From positions 16,726,885 through 16,790,884 of the forward strand of contig NC_092029.1 in the NCBI RefSeq assembly GCF_042242105.1: DNA of 64,000 nt, given 5' to 3'. Each line of letters begins with the position of its first letter. The stretch's first letter is position 1. Below the pieces are notes generated by a model. It did not search any database and was not told the origin of the DNA. It saw nothing but the letters and a program-made list of their open reading frames with translations. This DNA is from Pempheris klunzingeri (taxonomy: Eukaryota > Chordata > Actinopteri > Acropomatiformes > Pempheridae). Shown in pieces: positions 35,929-46,700 of this stretch. A program made the translations under genes and the position numbers.

Positions 35929-38900
35929 TTACATCAGGAGGGCCTCGGCTTCCATGAGAGCGTTTTCCATTTCAGAAGCCTCCAGGGAAAAGTTCTCCCT
36001 TTCTTGCATCATATGCTCCCGCGCTTTTGCCAGTTCTGTCATTGTTGTTTGGATTTCCTACGAGTGTAGAAAATAAGGAACATTTCAAATGTGCTCCCAC
36101 AGTCAGTTTAATCAGCCACAATGAAGTTACACCGGTCAATATAAAAGTTTCATTGAGTGACTCACCTCTAGCCGTGCACGTTGCTGTGATGCAATTTCCC
36201 CAAATGCTTTTAATTCATGTAGCAGCTCTGTGGAGACGCTCTGAAATAGAGTCAATAAAAGTTGTTTACTATAGCCAAACAGCCAGTAACCCTTTATGTG
36301 TAAGACAGAAGTGGAGTGTCAATTTTAAAATCTTTTTCTCAGTTTTCGTTTATTGTTTATGTGGCATGGAAATGATTTGTAGGTCCATGTTTTTACTGTA
36401 ATTTTACCCATTTTCCAGTTTGTAGTAGTTATTTGTGAGTTTGATTGCAATGAGCTGTAATTTTAAGTACATGACTGATAAAACATGACTAATAATAAAG
36501 TAAACTGAAGTGAAATATATGTACCATAACTTCTTTTCTTTTATCTTCATTTTGTTGTGCAGCTTCTCCAACTCTTTCTCCTAAAACTAAGAATCAAAGA
36601 GATCTTGTGTTATTTTCTATCAAGTTGAACAACTGAAATTACACTGTGTGCACAATTATTAGGCAAGTGATTATTTTGACCATATCATCATTTTATCCAT
36701 AATTTCCAACTCCAAGCTGTATAAACTTGAATGCTTATTGGATTTAATGCATATCAGGTGATGTGTATTTGTGTAACGAGGGAGGGTGTGGCCTAAGGAG
36801 ATCAACACCCTATATCAAGGTGTGCATAATTATTAGGCAGATTCTTCTCCTCAGGAAAAATGGGCCAAAAAAGAGATTTAACTGACTCTGAAAAGTCAAA
36901 TATTGTAAAAAGTCTTTCAGAGGGATGCAGCACTCTTGAAATATCTAAGATATTGGGGCGTGATCACAGAACCATCAAACGTTTTGTTGCAAATAGTCAG
37001 CAAGGTCGCAAGAAACGTGTCGAGAAGAAAAGACGCAAATTAACCACCAAAGATTTGAGAAGAATCAAACATGAAGCTACCAGGAACCCATTATCCTCCA
37101 GTGCTGCCATATTCCACAACTCCAACCTACCTGGAGTGTCAAGAAGTACGAGGTGTTCAGTTCTCAGAGACATGGCCAAGGTAAGAAAGGCTGAAACCCG
37201 ACCACCTCTGAACAAGACACATAAGTTGAAACGTCAAGAATGGGCCAAGAAATATCTGAAGACAGATTTTTCAAAGGTTTTGTGGACTGATGAGATGAGA
37301 GTGACTCTTGACGGACCAGTTGGATGGGCCCGTGGTTGGATCAGTAACGGACACAGAGCTCCACTTCGACTCAGACGACAGCAAGGTGGAGGTGGGGTAC
37401 TGGTATGGGCAGGTATTATTAAAGATGAGCTAGTTGGACCTTTTCGGGTTGAAAATGGACTCAAAATCAACTCTCAGACCTACTGCCAATTTCTAGAAGA
37501 CACTTTCTTCAAGCAGTGGTACAGGAAAAAGTCTGCATCTTTCAAGAAGACTTTGATTTTTATGCAAGACAACGCTCCATCACACGCATCAAAGTACTCC
37601 ACTGCGTGGCTGGCCAGTAAAGGCCTTAAAGATGAAAAACTAATGACATGGCCCCCTTCTTCACCTGACTTAAACCCTATTGAGAACTTTTGGGCCCTTC
37701 TTAAGCAGGAAATTTACAGTGAAGGTAAACAGTACACCTCTCTGAACAGTGTCTGGGAGGCTGTGGTTGCGGCTGCACAAAAAGTTGATTCTGACCAGAT
37801 CAAGAAACTGACTGACTCCGTGAATGGAAGGCTTGTGACTGTTATTGAAAAGAAGGGTGGCTATATTGGTCACTGAGGGTTTTTTTTTTTTTAAATTTCA
37901 GAAATGTTTATTTGTAAATTTTGAGTTTGTTTATTATTCTCACTTTAACAGGTGAAAATAAACAAGTGAGATGGGAAAATCTTTGTTTTTCATTTAGTTG
38001 CATAATAATTCTGCACACTAATAGTTGCCTAATAATGGTGTACGTATAGATATTCTCTTAAGAAAGCCAAAACTTCACTTTTACTACTTAAATGTTCAGG
38101 TTTGAGGGTTTGTTAACATTTTGGATTGACCAAGAGCACTGTAGTTGTACAATAACAAAATGTATCCTCAAAAATACAACTTGCCTAATAATTGTGCACG
38201 CAGTGTAGACAAAAACGCACTTTGAGAATGGGCATACACGCTCACCCGGGTCTATTTTGGCTGCCACTAGGAGTACGTGACAGTCCTTCAGGTTTTTCTG
38301 AACCCCTGCATTTTCCTTTTCAAGCTCGCTGAACTGCAGCTCCAGCTCTGCTACTCTTTGCTGCAATATAACAAGAACTTTAGCAAAACAACACAGATTC
38401 TAATAAAGAAACAAAAATGCAGACAACAGACAAGTGGCATGCACTCTACCAGGAGCCTAATTAATGTATTCACGTGATTATAAATACAAATGCAAAAAAC
38501 TGCTCTCTGCACCTGTGTCTCTGTGAGGTTTTTCTGCAGCTCCTCATTGGTAGCCATCAAATGCTGGTTTTGCCCCTTGAGCTCTGCCTGTTGCCCATAC
38601 CTAGTCGAGACCCTTTGGAAAGGTGCAATATAATCGTTGTGGAAAAAATGGCTGAAAACCTCTACATGTTAAGTATGTGCAATATAATGTATGACTTACC
38701 CTTTGTGAACTTTAGGAGCAACATTTTTTCTGGAAGACAAAAGTGGGAACATTTGAATTCAATAGCTGTGTAGCAAACTAGCAGAGCCTGGCAGGTACCA
38801 GGGGTTTGTGATACACCAAAGGATGCCAGATAGATTACAGGATTGCATAGCCTCACTTTATGATGTGGATGTTAAAACTATTTTTTTTACTCTCACTTTT

Positions 38901-39282
38901 TGTCCCCTTGCCCTTATGGAGAAAGTCTGTATCTGTCACGTCCTGACAACAAGGTTTCCCCTTGAATTGTGTCCACCCCTGTAGGGTCATCTAGGGCGGC
39001 TTTGTCAGAGGTTTGTCACCTTTAATTTGCTATTTCTTACCTTGGCACATTTTCCTTTTGCGATTTAAGAATACCATCTGATTTAAAGGCAGCATTTGCT
39101 GTTGCTGATACAGTTCCTGTGTCTTTGGATTCAAGTTTGTGAGCCGTTTTCTTCGTTTCTGCAGGTAACTGCGTACCTGGAAAACACAAACACCTTATAG
39201 ATTTAAAATACACACTTATTCAATCACTAATAAAGTGCAAGAATGGGTGATTCTGCTCACCTCTGGGAATTTTTGAAGACAT
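35929..39282 (-). CDS. knstrn: Kinetochore-localised astrin/SPAG5-binding protein (SKAP)
   Basis: Minus-strand coding exons are 39282-39261, 39176-39041, 38729-38700, 38600-38513, 38360-38246, 36580-36525, 36240-36166 and 36057-35929. Every junction keeps frame and gives 216 aa; human KNSTRN is 316, the difference being a shorter N-terminus. Residues 1 to about 70 are a basic, Ser/Thr-rich low-complexity part with KENVPRKNVAPKVHKGY, matching the conserved NVRKGY region of the mammalian protein. The rest is one long coiled coil (AELKGQNQHLMATNEELQKN, LTETQQRVAELELQFSELEK, VSTELLHELKAFGEIASQQR). In the family this part pairs with astrin on kinetochore microtubules and spindle poles, stabilising end-on attachments. 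Exon 39282 starts at the first ATG; a 5' UTR exon ending at a donor near 39656 seems to precede it. A 30-nt microexon is conserved in frame. The gene is head-to-head with knl1. I considered ZWINT, but the sequence fits SKAP. Confidence 0.92.
36642..38205 (+). mobile_element. Tc1/mariner-type DD37E transposon, apparently complete
   Basis: A 1564-bp element flanked by TA on both sides (36640-36641 and 38206-38207), the expected target duplication. Its 27-bp terminal inverted repeats (36642-36668 and 38179-38205) start CACTG and share 'tgcacaattattaggcaagt', with one mismatch. Related motifs recur inside each end: about 36819-36839 on the left; about 37998-38018 and 38024-38044 on the right. This IR/DR-like layout would give several transposase binding sites. 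The element sits in the knstrn intron between exons 38246-38360 and 36525-36580, antisense to that gene, and makes up almost the whole intron. Confidence 0.93.
36860..37876 (+). CDS. Tc1/mariner-superfamily transposase (DD37E)
   Basis: One uninterrupted frame of 338 aa. Residues about 5-60 form the first helix-turn-helix (DLTDSEKSNIVKSLSEGCST, ISKILGRDHRTIKRFV). A basic stretch KKRVEKKRRK comes next, then a second DNA-binding part. The catalytic domain shows WTDE (first Asp), MQDNAPSH (second Asp) and PDLNPIENFW (Glu). Thirty-seven residues separate the second Asp from the Glu, three more than the DD34E of Sleeping Beauty-type Tc1 elements. A Gly-rich box (RQQGGGGVLVW) is present. It matches the DD37E (TRT-like) lineage known from vertebrates and insects. 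No stop, frameshift or missing catalytic residue is visible, so it is probably a young and possibly active copy. It is unrelated to the function of the host gene knstrn. Confidence 0.95.
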   Translation: MGQKRDLTDSEKSNIVKSLSEGCSTLEISKILGRDHRTIKRFVANSQQGRKKRVEKKRRKLTTKDLRRIKHEATRNPLSSSAAIFHNSNLPGVSRSTRCSVLRDMAKVRKAETRPPLNKTHKLKRQEWAKKYLKTDFSKVLWTDEMRVTLDGPVGWARGWISNGHRAPLRLRRQQGGGGVLVWAGIIKDELVGPFRVENGLKINSQTYCQFLEDTFFKQWYRKKSASFKKTLIFMQDNAPSHASKYSTAWLASKGLKDEKLMTWPPSSPDLNPIENFWALLKQEIYSEGKQYTSLNSVWEAVVAAAQKVDSDQIKKLTDSVNGRLVTVIEKKGGYIGH

Positions 39283-39699
39283 GGTTTTATCTGCAATGAG
39301 AATAATAACAGCGATCAAGTCTAGTTTGGACATCTTTACTGAACCAGCTATTCAACTATAATGTAACTAGTTGGACTCATCAAATATCTACTGTTTGGAT
39401 GTATATTAAAAACTCAATAGCTATATCATGGATTATATGGCCCTGTTTATATGCTATTATGCAGGACATAAAAATTGACAGATTTTGAATGGACTTTGGT
39501 GCGATTTCCCCAAATATAACAATCGGTGCAGGACATTACAAGCGTCTAGTTAGCTTAGCTTAACAGCTAGGTCCAAGTTAAGTCCAAGTTTCAACATAAG
39601 TGAATCATACAAACGTGTGCCATGGTTCAATGATATAACAATAATAATGCCTACCTTGATGGAGTCGGTAAATGTGGGATTTGTCAACAGTCAAAGCTG

Positions 39700-39990
39700 A
39701 GCCGCACGAATTCAAAAACGTCCCGCCCTCAATGACCAATTCCGGTTTGTTCACGCTATTTCCTGTATAAATAAAGCTATTTTTTTGTATTTCTGCTCGT
39801 CGAACGATTTGTATTTCTTGATTAATTCGAGCTACAAATTGTTCGTATTGTCATGAGCAACCTTTTGTCGAGTTAACTTAACTGCAGTAACCGAAATAAA
39901 AAAAAGAGGCACCGAGAAAGCGGACAGAAACCTGGAGGAGAGACTGAACTGCGCATGCGCGGAGGCGGCTAAATTCAAAACTGAAGACGT
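39700..39990. promoter_or_regulatory. Bidirectional promoter of knstrn and knl1
   Basis: The first exons of the two genes point away from each other: the knstrn 5' exon has its donor near 39656, and the knl1 5' UTR exon ends with a donor at 40115. Between them lie CCAAT (39736-39740), a GC/E2F-like CCCGCC (39722-39727), TTCAAA boxes of CHR type (39711-39716 and 39974-39979) and the NRF1-type palindrome GCGCATGCGC (39951-39960). CHR plus CCAAT boxes are typical of G2/M genes controlled by the DREAM and MMB complexes. There is no TATA box at either expected start. Confidence 0.65.
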
Positions 39991-40773
39991 TAGCATCGAG
40001 GCTCGTTGACGTTAGCTGCAGCTCGACATGAAAACTGTTTAAAGTTAGTTTGCTGGTAATAACACAACCGTATCCCACTTAAACCGGGAGGAATAAGCTC
40101 AAAACAACGACGAGGTATGCGCTGTAAAGTTTTTTGGGTTTAAGTTATTTTATTGTTTATGTTGTGAACAGCGAACACGAACGTTAATTTAGCAATAAAA
40201 TGAGTGTTTTTACCCTTAGTAGCGAAGTCAGTAGTTGGGTTTGGTTTGGAGACTAATGTGAACGTGTTAAGTTTGTGTGGGAACGTGTTTTGCGGTGGAA
40301 TAGGCAACATTAGCGTTTGTTGACAAAGGGGAAATGCATATCTCAGCTAAATCTTAGCTATATCAGCTAAGGTCGTACTCATTAACGAGTCCATCCATTC
40401 AGCTCTTTGACGATTAGCCTCAACTATTGTACAAACACATTATCGTGAAAGCCACATTACCTGGGAGGATGATAAAGTTAAAACCCTAAACTATAGTACA
40501 GACAAGCATGTAACCCCTGTCCATCCAGTCCCATATTTCCCCTCTGTCATGGAGTCTGAATACCTTCTTGACATAGATTGAATAACGGACAGCACGCTGT
40601 GGATAAGTTCATTTTTCATGTTATAATAATGGTTGTTAAATGTGTTGGCTAATGATGGTCATTCACATTGTATGCCAATGGAAGGCCATCTGTGCGTATA
40701 TGTCAGTTTTACTAACTTAAATTTAATAATAGATAGAAAGATATTTACTGTTTTCATTTGTTCACAGCTGAAA

Positions 40774-43700
40774 ATGGAGCCTTTGGATCCTGCCAAGAAT
40801 GAGTGAGTGAAAATTATACAACTGAGAGAAAGCAGCCATGTGTCCTTTTTTAGCATGAACCTCAAAGCAACAGTCTACACATTACCTGAAGCCTATCTTA
40901 ACACCTGCCATTGAAATTAACATGTGATGTGACTGTATTCACATTGCATATAATAATAAACATGCCACATGTACCCCTGTTGAATACCGTGTTTTGTGTT
41001 GCAGTGAAAACAGTGGATTCTCCAGGCGGCGCATTTCTTCGGTCAGTGCTACAAATAATGTTAGGAGCAAAGTATAAATACTTTTTTTTATTTTTGTGAA
41101 TAAATCGTTTGCCTGAACGCTATCATTTGGTATTTATCATTTGCAGATTTTAAAAGCACCGCAGAAATCAGTCAGACTCCCTGATCCAGAGCAACAGGAA
41201 AATGTGGTAAATGGATTGCTTGATTTAAGTTTTACCTGGCTGTGTTTATATGTAAAAATTGGGATTAATATATTTTATAAGCATCCATTCTCAACCTCAC
41301 AACAGTAGAATTGTGTTTATATTTTAATTTATATATTTTTTTTTTCCTCCTAGGTGGAGTGTGCTAAGCCAGTGGAAAAGAGGAATTCAAGAAGAGTCAG
41401 TTTTGCCCCTGCCAACGAAGTTCTCCTGTTTTCAAAGTGAGATATTAGAAAAAAAGTCAGTCTTCATTTTCCACAAGGACACTAACATTTAAACCTAATC
41501 ATCATGTTTTCTTTACAGGGATGTAAAAAATGCCTCTCCTGCCCGAAGTCCTTTACAAGAGTTAATAACAACAAGTAAGTATTTCATGTAATATTTACAA
41601 GTGTGTGATTTTTTTTTTTTTTTTGGAGCACATTTGTAATATTTGTTCTGTGTTATTCCGTAGAAGCAGCAGCCACACAAAATAGGTAAGGCCGCTGCAT
41701 CCTTTCTACCCATTCAGTTGTATTTCTTAGATTCAGTCCTACCCAACCAGTAAAATTTCTCTGACCTAACAGCGTGATTATTGTGTGTTTTCTTTAATAA
41801 GGGTCCAAGTGGCAACCACTGAGGATGGCATTCAACACATTGCAGGTAAGGATGTAAATTTTTCAACTCCAAACAGGTCTTACCGAGTGCTTGTGTAATC
41901 TATTGCAGTATTAGATGACTTTTACTAAATTCAAGTCTTCAAATTTAGGAATGGAAACCCTGCTGAAAGCTCCTCTACATGTTTCTCAGCAAAGGGATAA
42001 GGTGAGCTTGTTTTTGCCACAGCCAAATGGCGAAAGTTCTTTGATGTAATGATATTTACTATGTTATTATAATGCTTAATGATAATGTTCGCCTTCAACA
42101 GGTTAACTTTGAAACTGGGCAGGAGTTTGGGGAGAAAACTGTGATGTTTTCTACGGATGATGCATTCATGGACATGACCCACAGTCAAACTATAAACATT
42201 GCCAATGATGCAGATATTTCCCTCCTAAACTATAGTGTTTTGCCCACTAGTGGAGATAAAACAGTGATGTTCGCTGAGGATGATGTATCCATGGATATGA
42301 CCCTAAATCATACTTTGAACATGACGAGTGGGTTAATATCACTACCCACTAATAGAAACATGGATTCAAGTGTAGAGAAGAGAAGCGTACCCTCAGCGGC
42401 GCCTTCTTTTGATCCCGGATTTCAAAGCTTCCTTGCAAGTCTCTCTAAACAAAATGGGTTCAGCATCAACCCTGTGACGCCTCCTGCTGGAGCATCCTCT
42501 GAAGAAACATACTGCCCTCTGGCCCAGATCAAAACAAAAATGGCTGATGTGGATAAAGAAAATCAGGCACCAACTTCACAAAATGCATCCGGGAAGACTG
42601 GTGAATCATCTCATGGAGGTGCACTATATCCAGCAGATGATGCAAGCATGGATATGACTGAAGTTCAGACAGGCCGCATTCGGACAGTCACTGATGATGA
42701 TGATGATGATCCCTTTCAGTGTCTCTTTCCCACGCAAGAAATGTACTCCCACCTTGACAGCAGAGTGTCTCAGAAGGCAGAAAAGACCAAACAATGGCAG
42801 AACAGTAAAACACTGCCACCACTGGACCCTAAAGGTATTGAATTTTCTTATTTGTTAAAAGCCTAAATGTTACAACAGTAATATATTTTGTGCTTTATTT
42901 TAATGAATGGCATCTCCTGTGTTTTGGGGATGCTGGTATTAATTAACAATATAGGATTGAGTACAGTTTAATTTGCATCTTACTACATTTCAATTTCCAA
43001 ATTTAGATGTGCCGGCATTGAAGAATCCTTCTGTAAATGCATCTCATCAAAGACGCAAGGTGAGAATTGGTTTAGAATGAATTTCCTCTCATGATTTAAG
43101 TCCAAAAACCATCCCTCAGTAACTGAAAGGAATGACTGCATTCAAGGACACTTGTATGTCAGGTTTTTAAAAATGGTTAGTTTAAGTGTATTTCAGTTGC
43201 TGTTTACATGTATTGCTATAGGTTACAAAATGTGCCTATAGAAGATCATATGTGAAAGTACAATTTGCGATAACTTGCTGTCTGTCCTCCAGGTCAACCT
43301 TGATACAAAAGAGGAATGCAGAGAGAAAACGATAATGTTCACTACAGGTGATGAGTTCATGGACATGACTCAGAGTCACACGGTGAAGATCGACAGTGGT
43401 TCTTTAGCTCCTCCCAACCAAAATGTGGACATTTTCCGCACTTGTGGAAAAATGGACAATGCTACATCTCTGGAGGAGAGAAAACATGAGACTTGTGGTC
43501 CGCCAGGCTCGTCAGCTAATGGTTTGGATCTGGGATTTGAAAACTTCCTTGCAGGTCTCTTTAAAACAAGTGCCCCCAATGGTAATCCTGTGATTGCCAG
43601 AATAGCACCTCCTTCTGCAGCATCCTCTAAGGAAACTGTCGACACTAATTGCTCCCTGTCCCAGCTTAAAACTGATGTTGGCAAAGAAAATCAGTCACTA

Positions 43701-46700
43701 AATGCAACCAGGAGCTTTGGAGAATCATTTAATGGAGATACAATCTGTCCTGAAGATGATGTGCACATGGATATGACTGAAGCTCAGACAGGCTGCATTA
43801 TAGGACTCACTAGCTCAGATGATCCTTTTCAGTTTCTTTTTCCCACACACTCCAACGGTGAAAGTCTGAGGAGTGTAGAGGTGACTTCAGGACAGAAGTT
43901 CAGTGAAGCACGGGGATCATCTAACTGCACAGGTATGGAGGCCTTTTTTCAGATTTTGACCAGATGATCTAGTGTGTAATCCAAATTAAACCCCTTGGCA
44001 CAATAATGACAATTGGAATCAAATATGCAACATTTGATAATGTGAATGATTATCTATAATCTATATTTTCTAATATTTAGGTCATTTTTGATTTATTTCC
44101 CTTAGGTATGGAAACCTCATTGAAGCCATCTTTGAAGACAAAGGTGCAAAGACATGAGGTGAGCTTAAAAGCTTTGAGAAGGAAGTAGTGGTAGGTGTAG
44201 TGTGTAGGATTTAGGGGGATCTGTTGGCAGAAATGTATTGCTAATATATAGCTGCTTTATAGCTACTTTTCAGTAGTGTATAATCTCCTGAAACTAAGAA
44301 TCGTGTGTTTGTTAGCTTAGAATGAGCCCTTAAAGGGTTTGTGAGTGCATTTATTTATTTCTTTTAGAAAATGTTTGCCACTTTTTTATGGTGGCTCCAA
44401 TATAGCAAACTGTTTGAATAATTCAGATAATTCATTAGTAATGCTAATTGAGAATGCTAAGTCAAAATTGATGTTATTTTTGTTATGACTGTACACATGA
44501 AATAATTTTTTTGCCCTCCACAGGTCAAATTTGACACTGAAGATGACTGCAGAGAGAAAACAGTGAGGTTTTCTGTAGATGATGCCTGTATGGATGTGAC
44601 AAGAAGTCACACTGTACACATTACTACTGATTTTGAATCGCAGTCGCACCAGATTTTGGGCTTGTTACCCGCATGTGGAGAGAAAACCATGAGGTTCACA
44701 GCAAATGATGCAGCCATGGATATGACCCAGTGCCTCACTGTGAATATTGCCAGCAAATTCATATCAGATTCAGTTCTTCCTGTGAAGAAACAACAAGGTG
44801 AGACATGTGGCCTGCCTAGAAACAGAGCTTCATCAGCACATAGTTTGGATCCAGGATTTCATACAAGCATCTTAAAACCAAGTGGCCCTAGCGTTAATCC
44901 CGTGATCACAAGAATGACGCCTTCAGCCACACAGCCCTTTAACATGGAAGACTCGTCTAACGGAGGTACAATCTGTCCAGAGAATGATGTAAGCATGGAC
45001 ATGACTGAAGCTCAAACAGGCCGCATCTTAGGAATCACCACTATAGACGATCCTCTTCGGTGTCTCACACAAGACACAAACCCCCAAAGTGGTCATATGA
45101 AGAAAGCAGAGAAAACTCCACGACAGCAGCACAGTGACGCAAAAGGAGCATGTAACCACGAAGGTATGGAAACACCACACCTTCCCATTTTCTTTGATTT
45201 GACTGTAGACCCAAAAATTCTGAAATGAGACTTTTGGGACAATAAAGAGAATGAGTATAAAGAGAACCAAAAATATAAAGTTTTATAAAATTGCTGTATG
45301 AATAATTATATATGGCTTCAAAAACATTTTGTGTCTTTGGGATGTCCCTTTGTATTTCATGTGTTTTTTTTCACCTTCACATGCAGGTATGGAAACCTCA
45401 CTGACTGCTTCTTTAAAGACGAAGGTTCAGAGACGTTCGGTGAGCTTAAACCTCTTTTTAGATTTATCTTTAACTACTACCGGCCAGGACTACTAAAACT
45501 TGCTACTATCAGCTTGTACAGCAGCTTCCAGTCTTAGATGATCTTGGCTTTGAAATCCTATCTTAAACTCTATCATATCACCGGGTAGATAGTCCTCCTG
45601 TCTAAAATAAGCACCACATATGACCACGTTATTTTAATGGATGAAGCAGCGAAGTCCTGTGTCTTCACCTGCACAAAACGCACCCAGATGTAAAAGCTAG
45701 CAGCTCTCCGTTTCCTGCTGGGAAAACCGTGGACTCCATGTCCTGACATGTTAGTTTGTGCAACCTGCAAACACAATAATTTATCATGATGATATACACC
45801 AACTCGCTGTAACACAACCTTTCAGACTCACCACCACCATCTACCGAAAAAAAGAGCGTTTATAGGAGCTTTGCGTAAACTGGCCACTTTCTCCACTATA
45901 TTACTGCTCTTGTGTCTTGTAAAACATATTAAGTTAAATTGTAATTTTCAGACAAGGTTAAGTATAAGTTGCAAGTTGCTCTTTTAAAACTGTAAAGAAT
46001 TACAATCATGAAACAATCTAATGCTAATTTAGTGTCATGTATATTTTCTTTATATGACTATTGTCTCCCTCAGGTCAAGTTTGATGCTGATGACAACTAC
46101 AGAGAGAAGACCGTGAGGTTCACTGCAAATGATGCAGGCATGGATGTGACACGAAGTCACACTGTAAACATTGCCACTGATTTTGAACCGCAGTCACACC
46201 AAAATCTAGACTTTCTACCTGCTTGTGGAGAAAAGACAGTGAGGTTCACTGCAACTGATGCAGCCATGGATGTGACAAGAAGCCACACTGTAAACATTGC
46301 CACTGGTTTTGAACCGCAGTCACACCAAAATCTAGACTTTCTACCTGCTTGTGGAGAAAAGACCGTGAGGTTCACTGCAACTGATGCAGCCATGGATGTG
46401 ACAAGAAGCCACACTGTAAAGATTGCCACTGGTTTTGAACCGCAGTCACACCAAAATCTGGACCGTTTATCTACTTGTGGAGAGAAAACGATGAGGTTCA
46501 CTGCTAATGAGGCAGCCATGGATGTGACACGTAGTCACACTGTCAACATTGCCACTGATTTTGAACCGCAGTCACACCAAAATCTGGTCCTTCTACCTAC
46601 TTCTGGAGAGAAAACAATGGAGTTCACTGCAAGTACTGCAGCCATGGATATGACTCAGTGCCCCACTGTAAATATTGTCAGTAATTCAGTGTCAGGTTCA

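Noticed and set aside
36525-36580. Alternative frame for the 56-nt knstrn exon (EKELEKLHNKMKIKEKKL)
   Set aside because: It looks coiled-coil-like but meets a stop codon at the next junction with the standard acceptor; the other frame keeps phase on both sides.
35929-39282. Identification of the coiled-coil gene as ZWINT, the usual KNL1 partner
   Set aside because: The order of conserved stretches (NVxxxxxKGY, ELKxxNQxL, LTETQ, LLxELKxF) fits KNSTRN/SKAP and not ZWINT.
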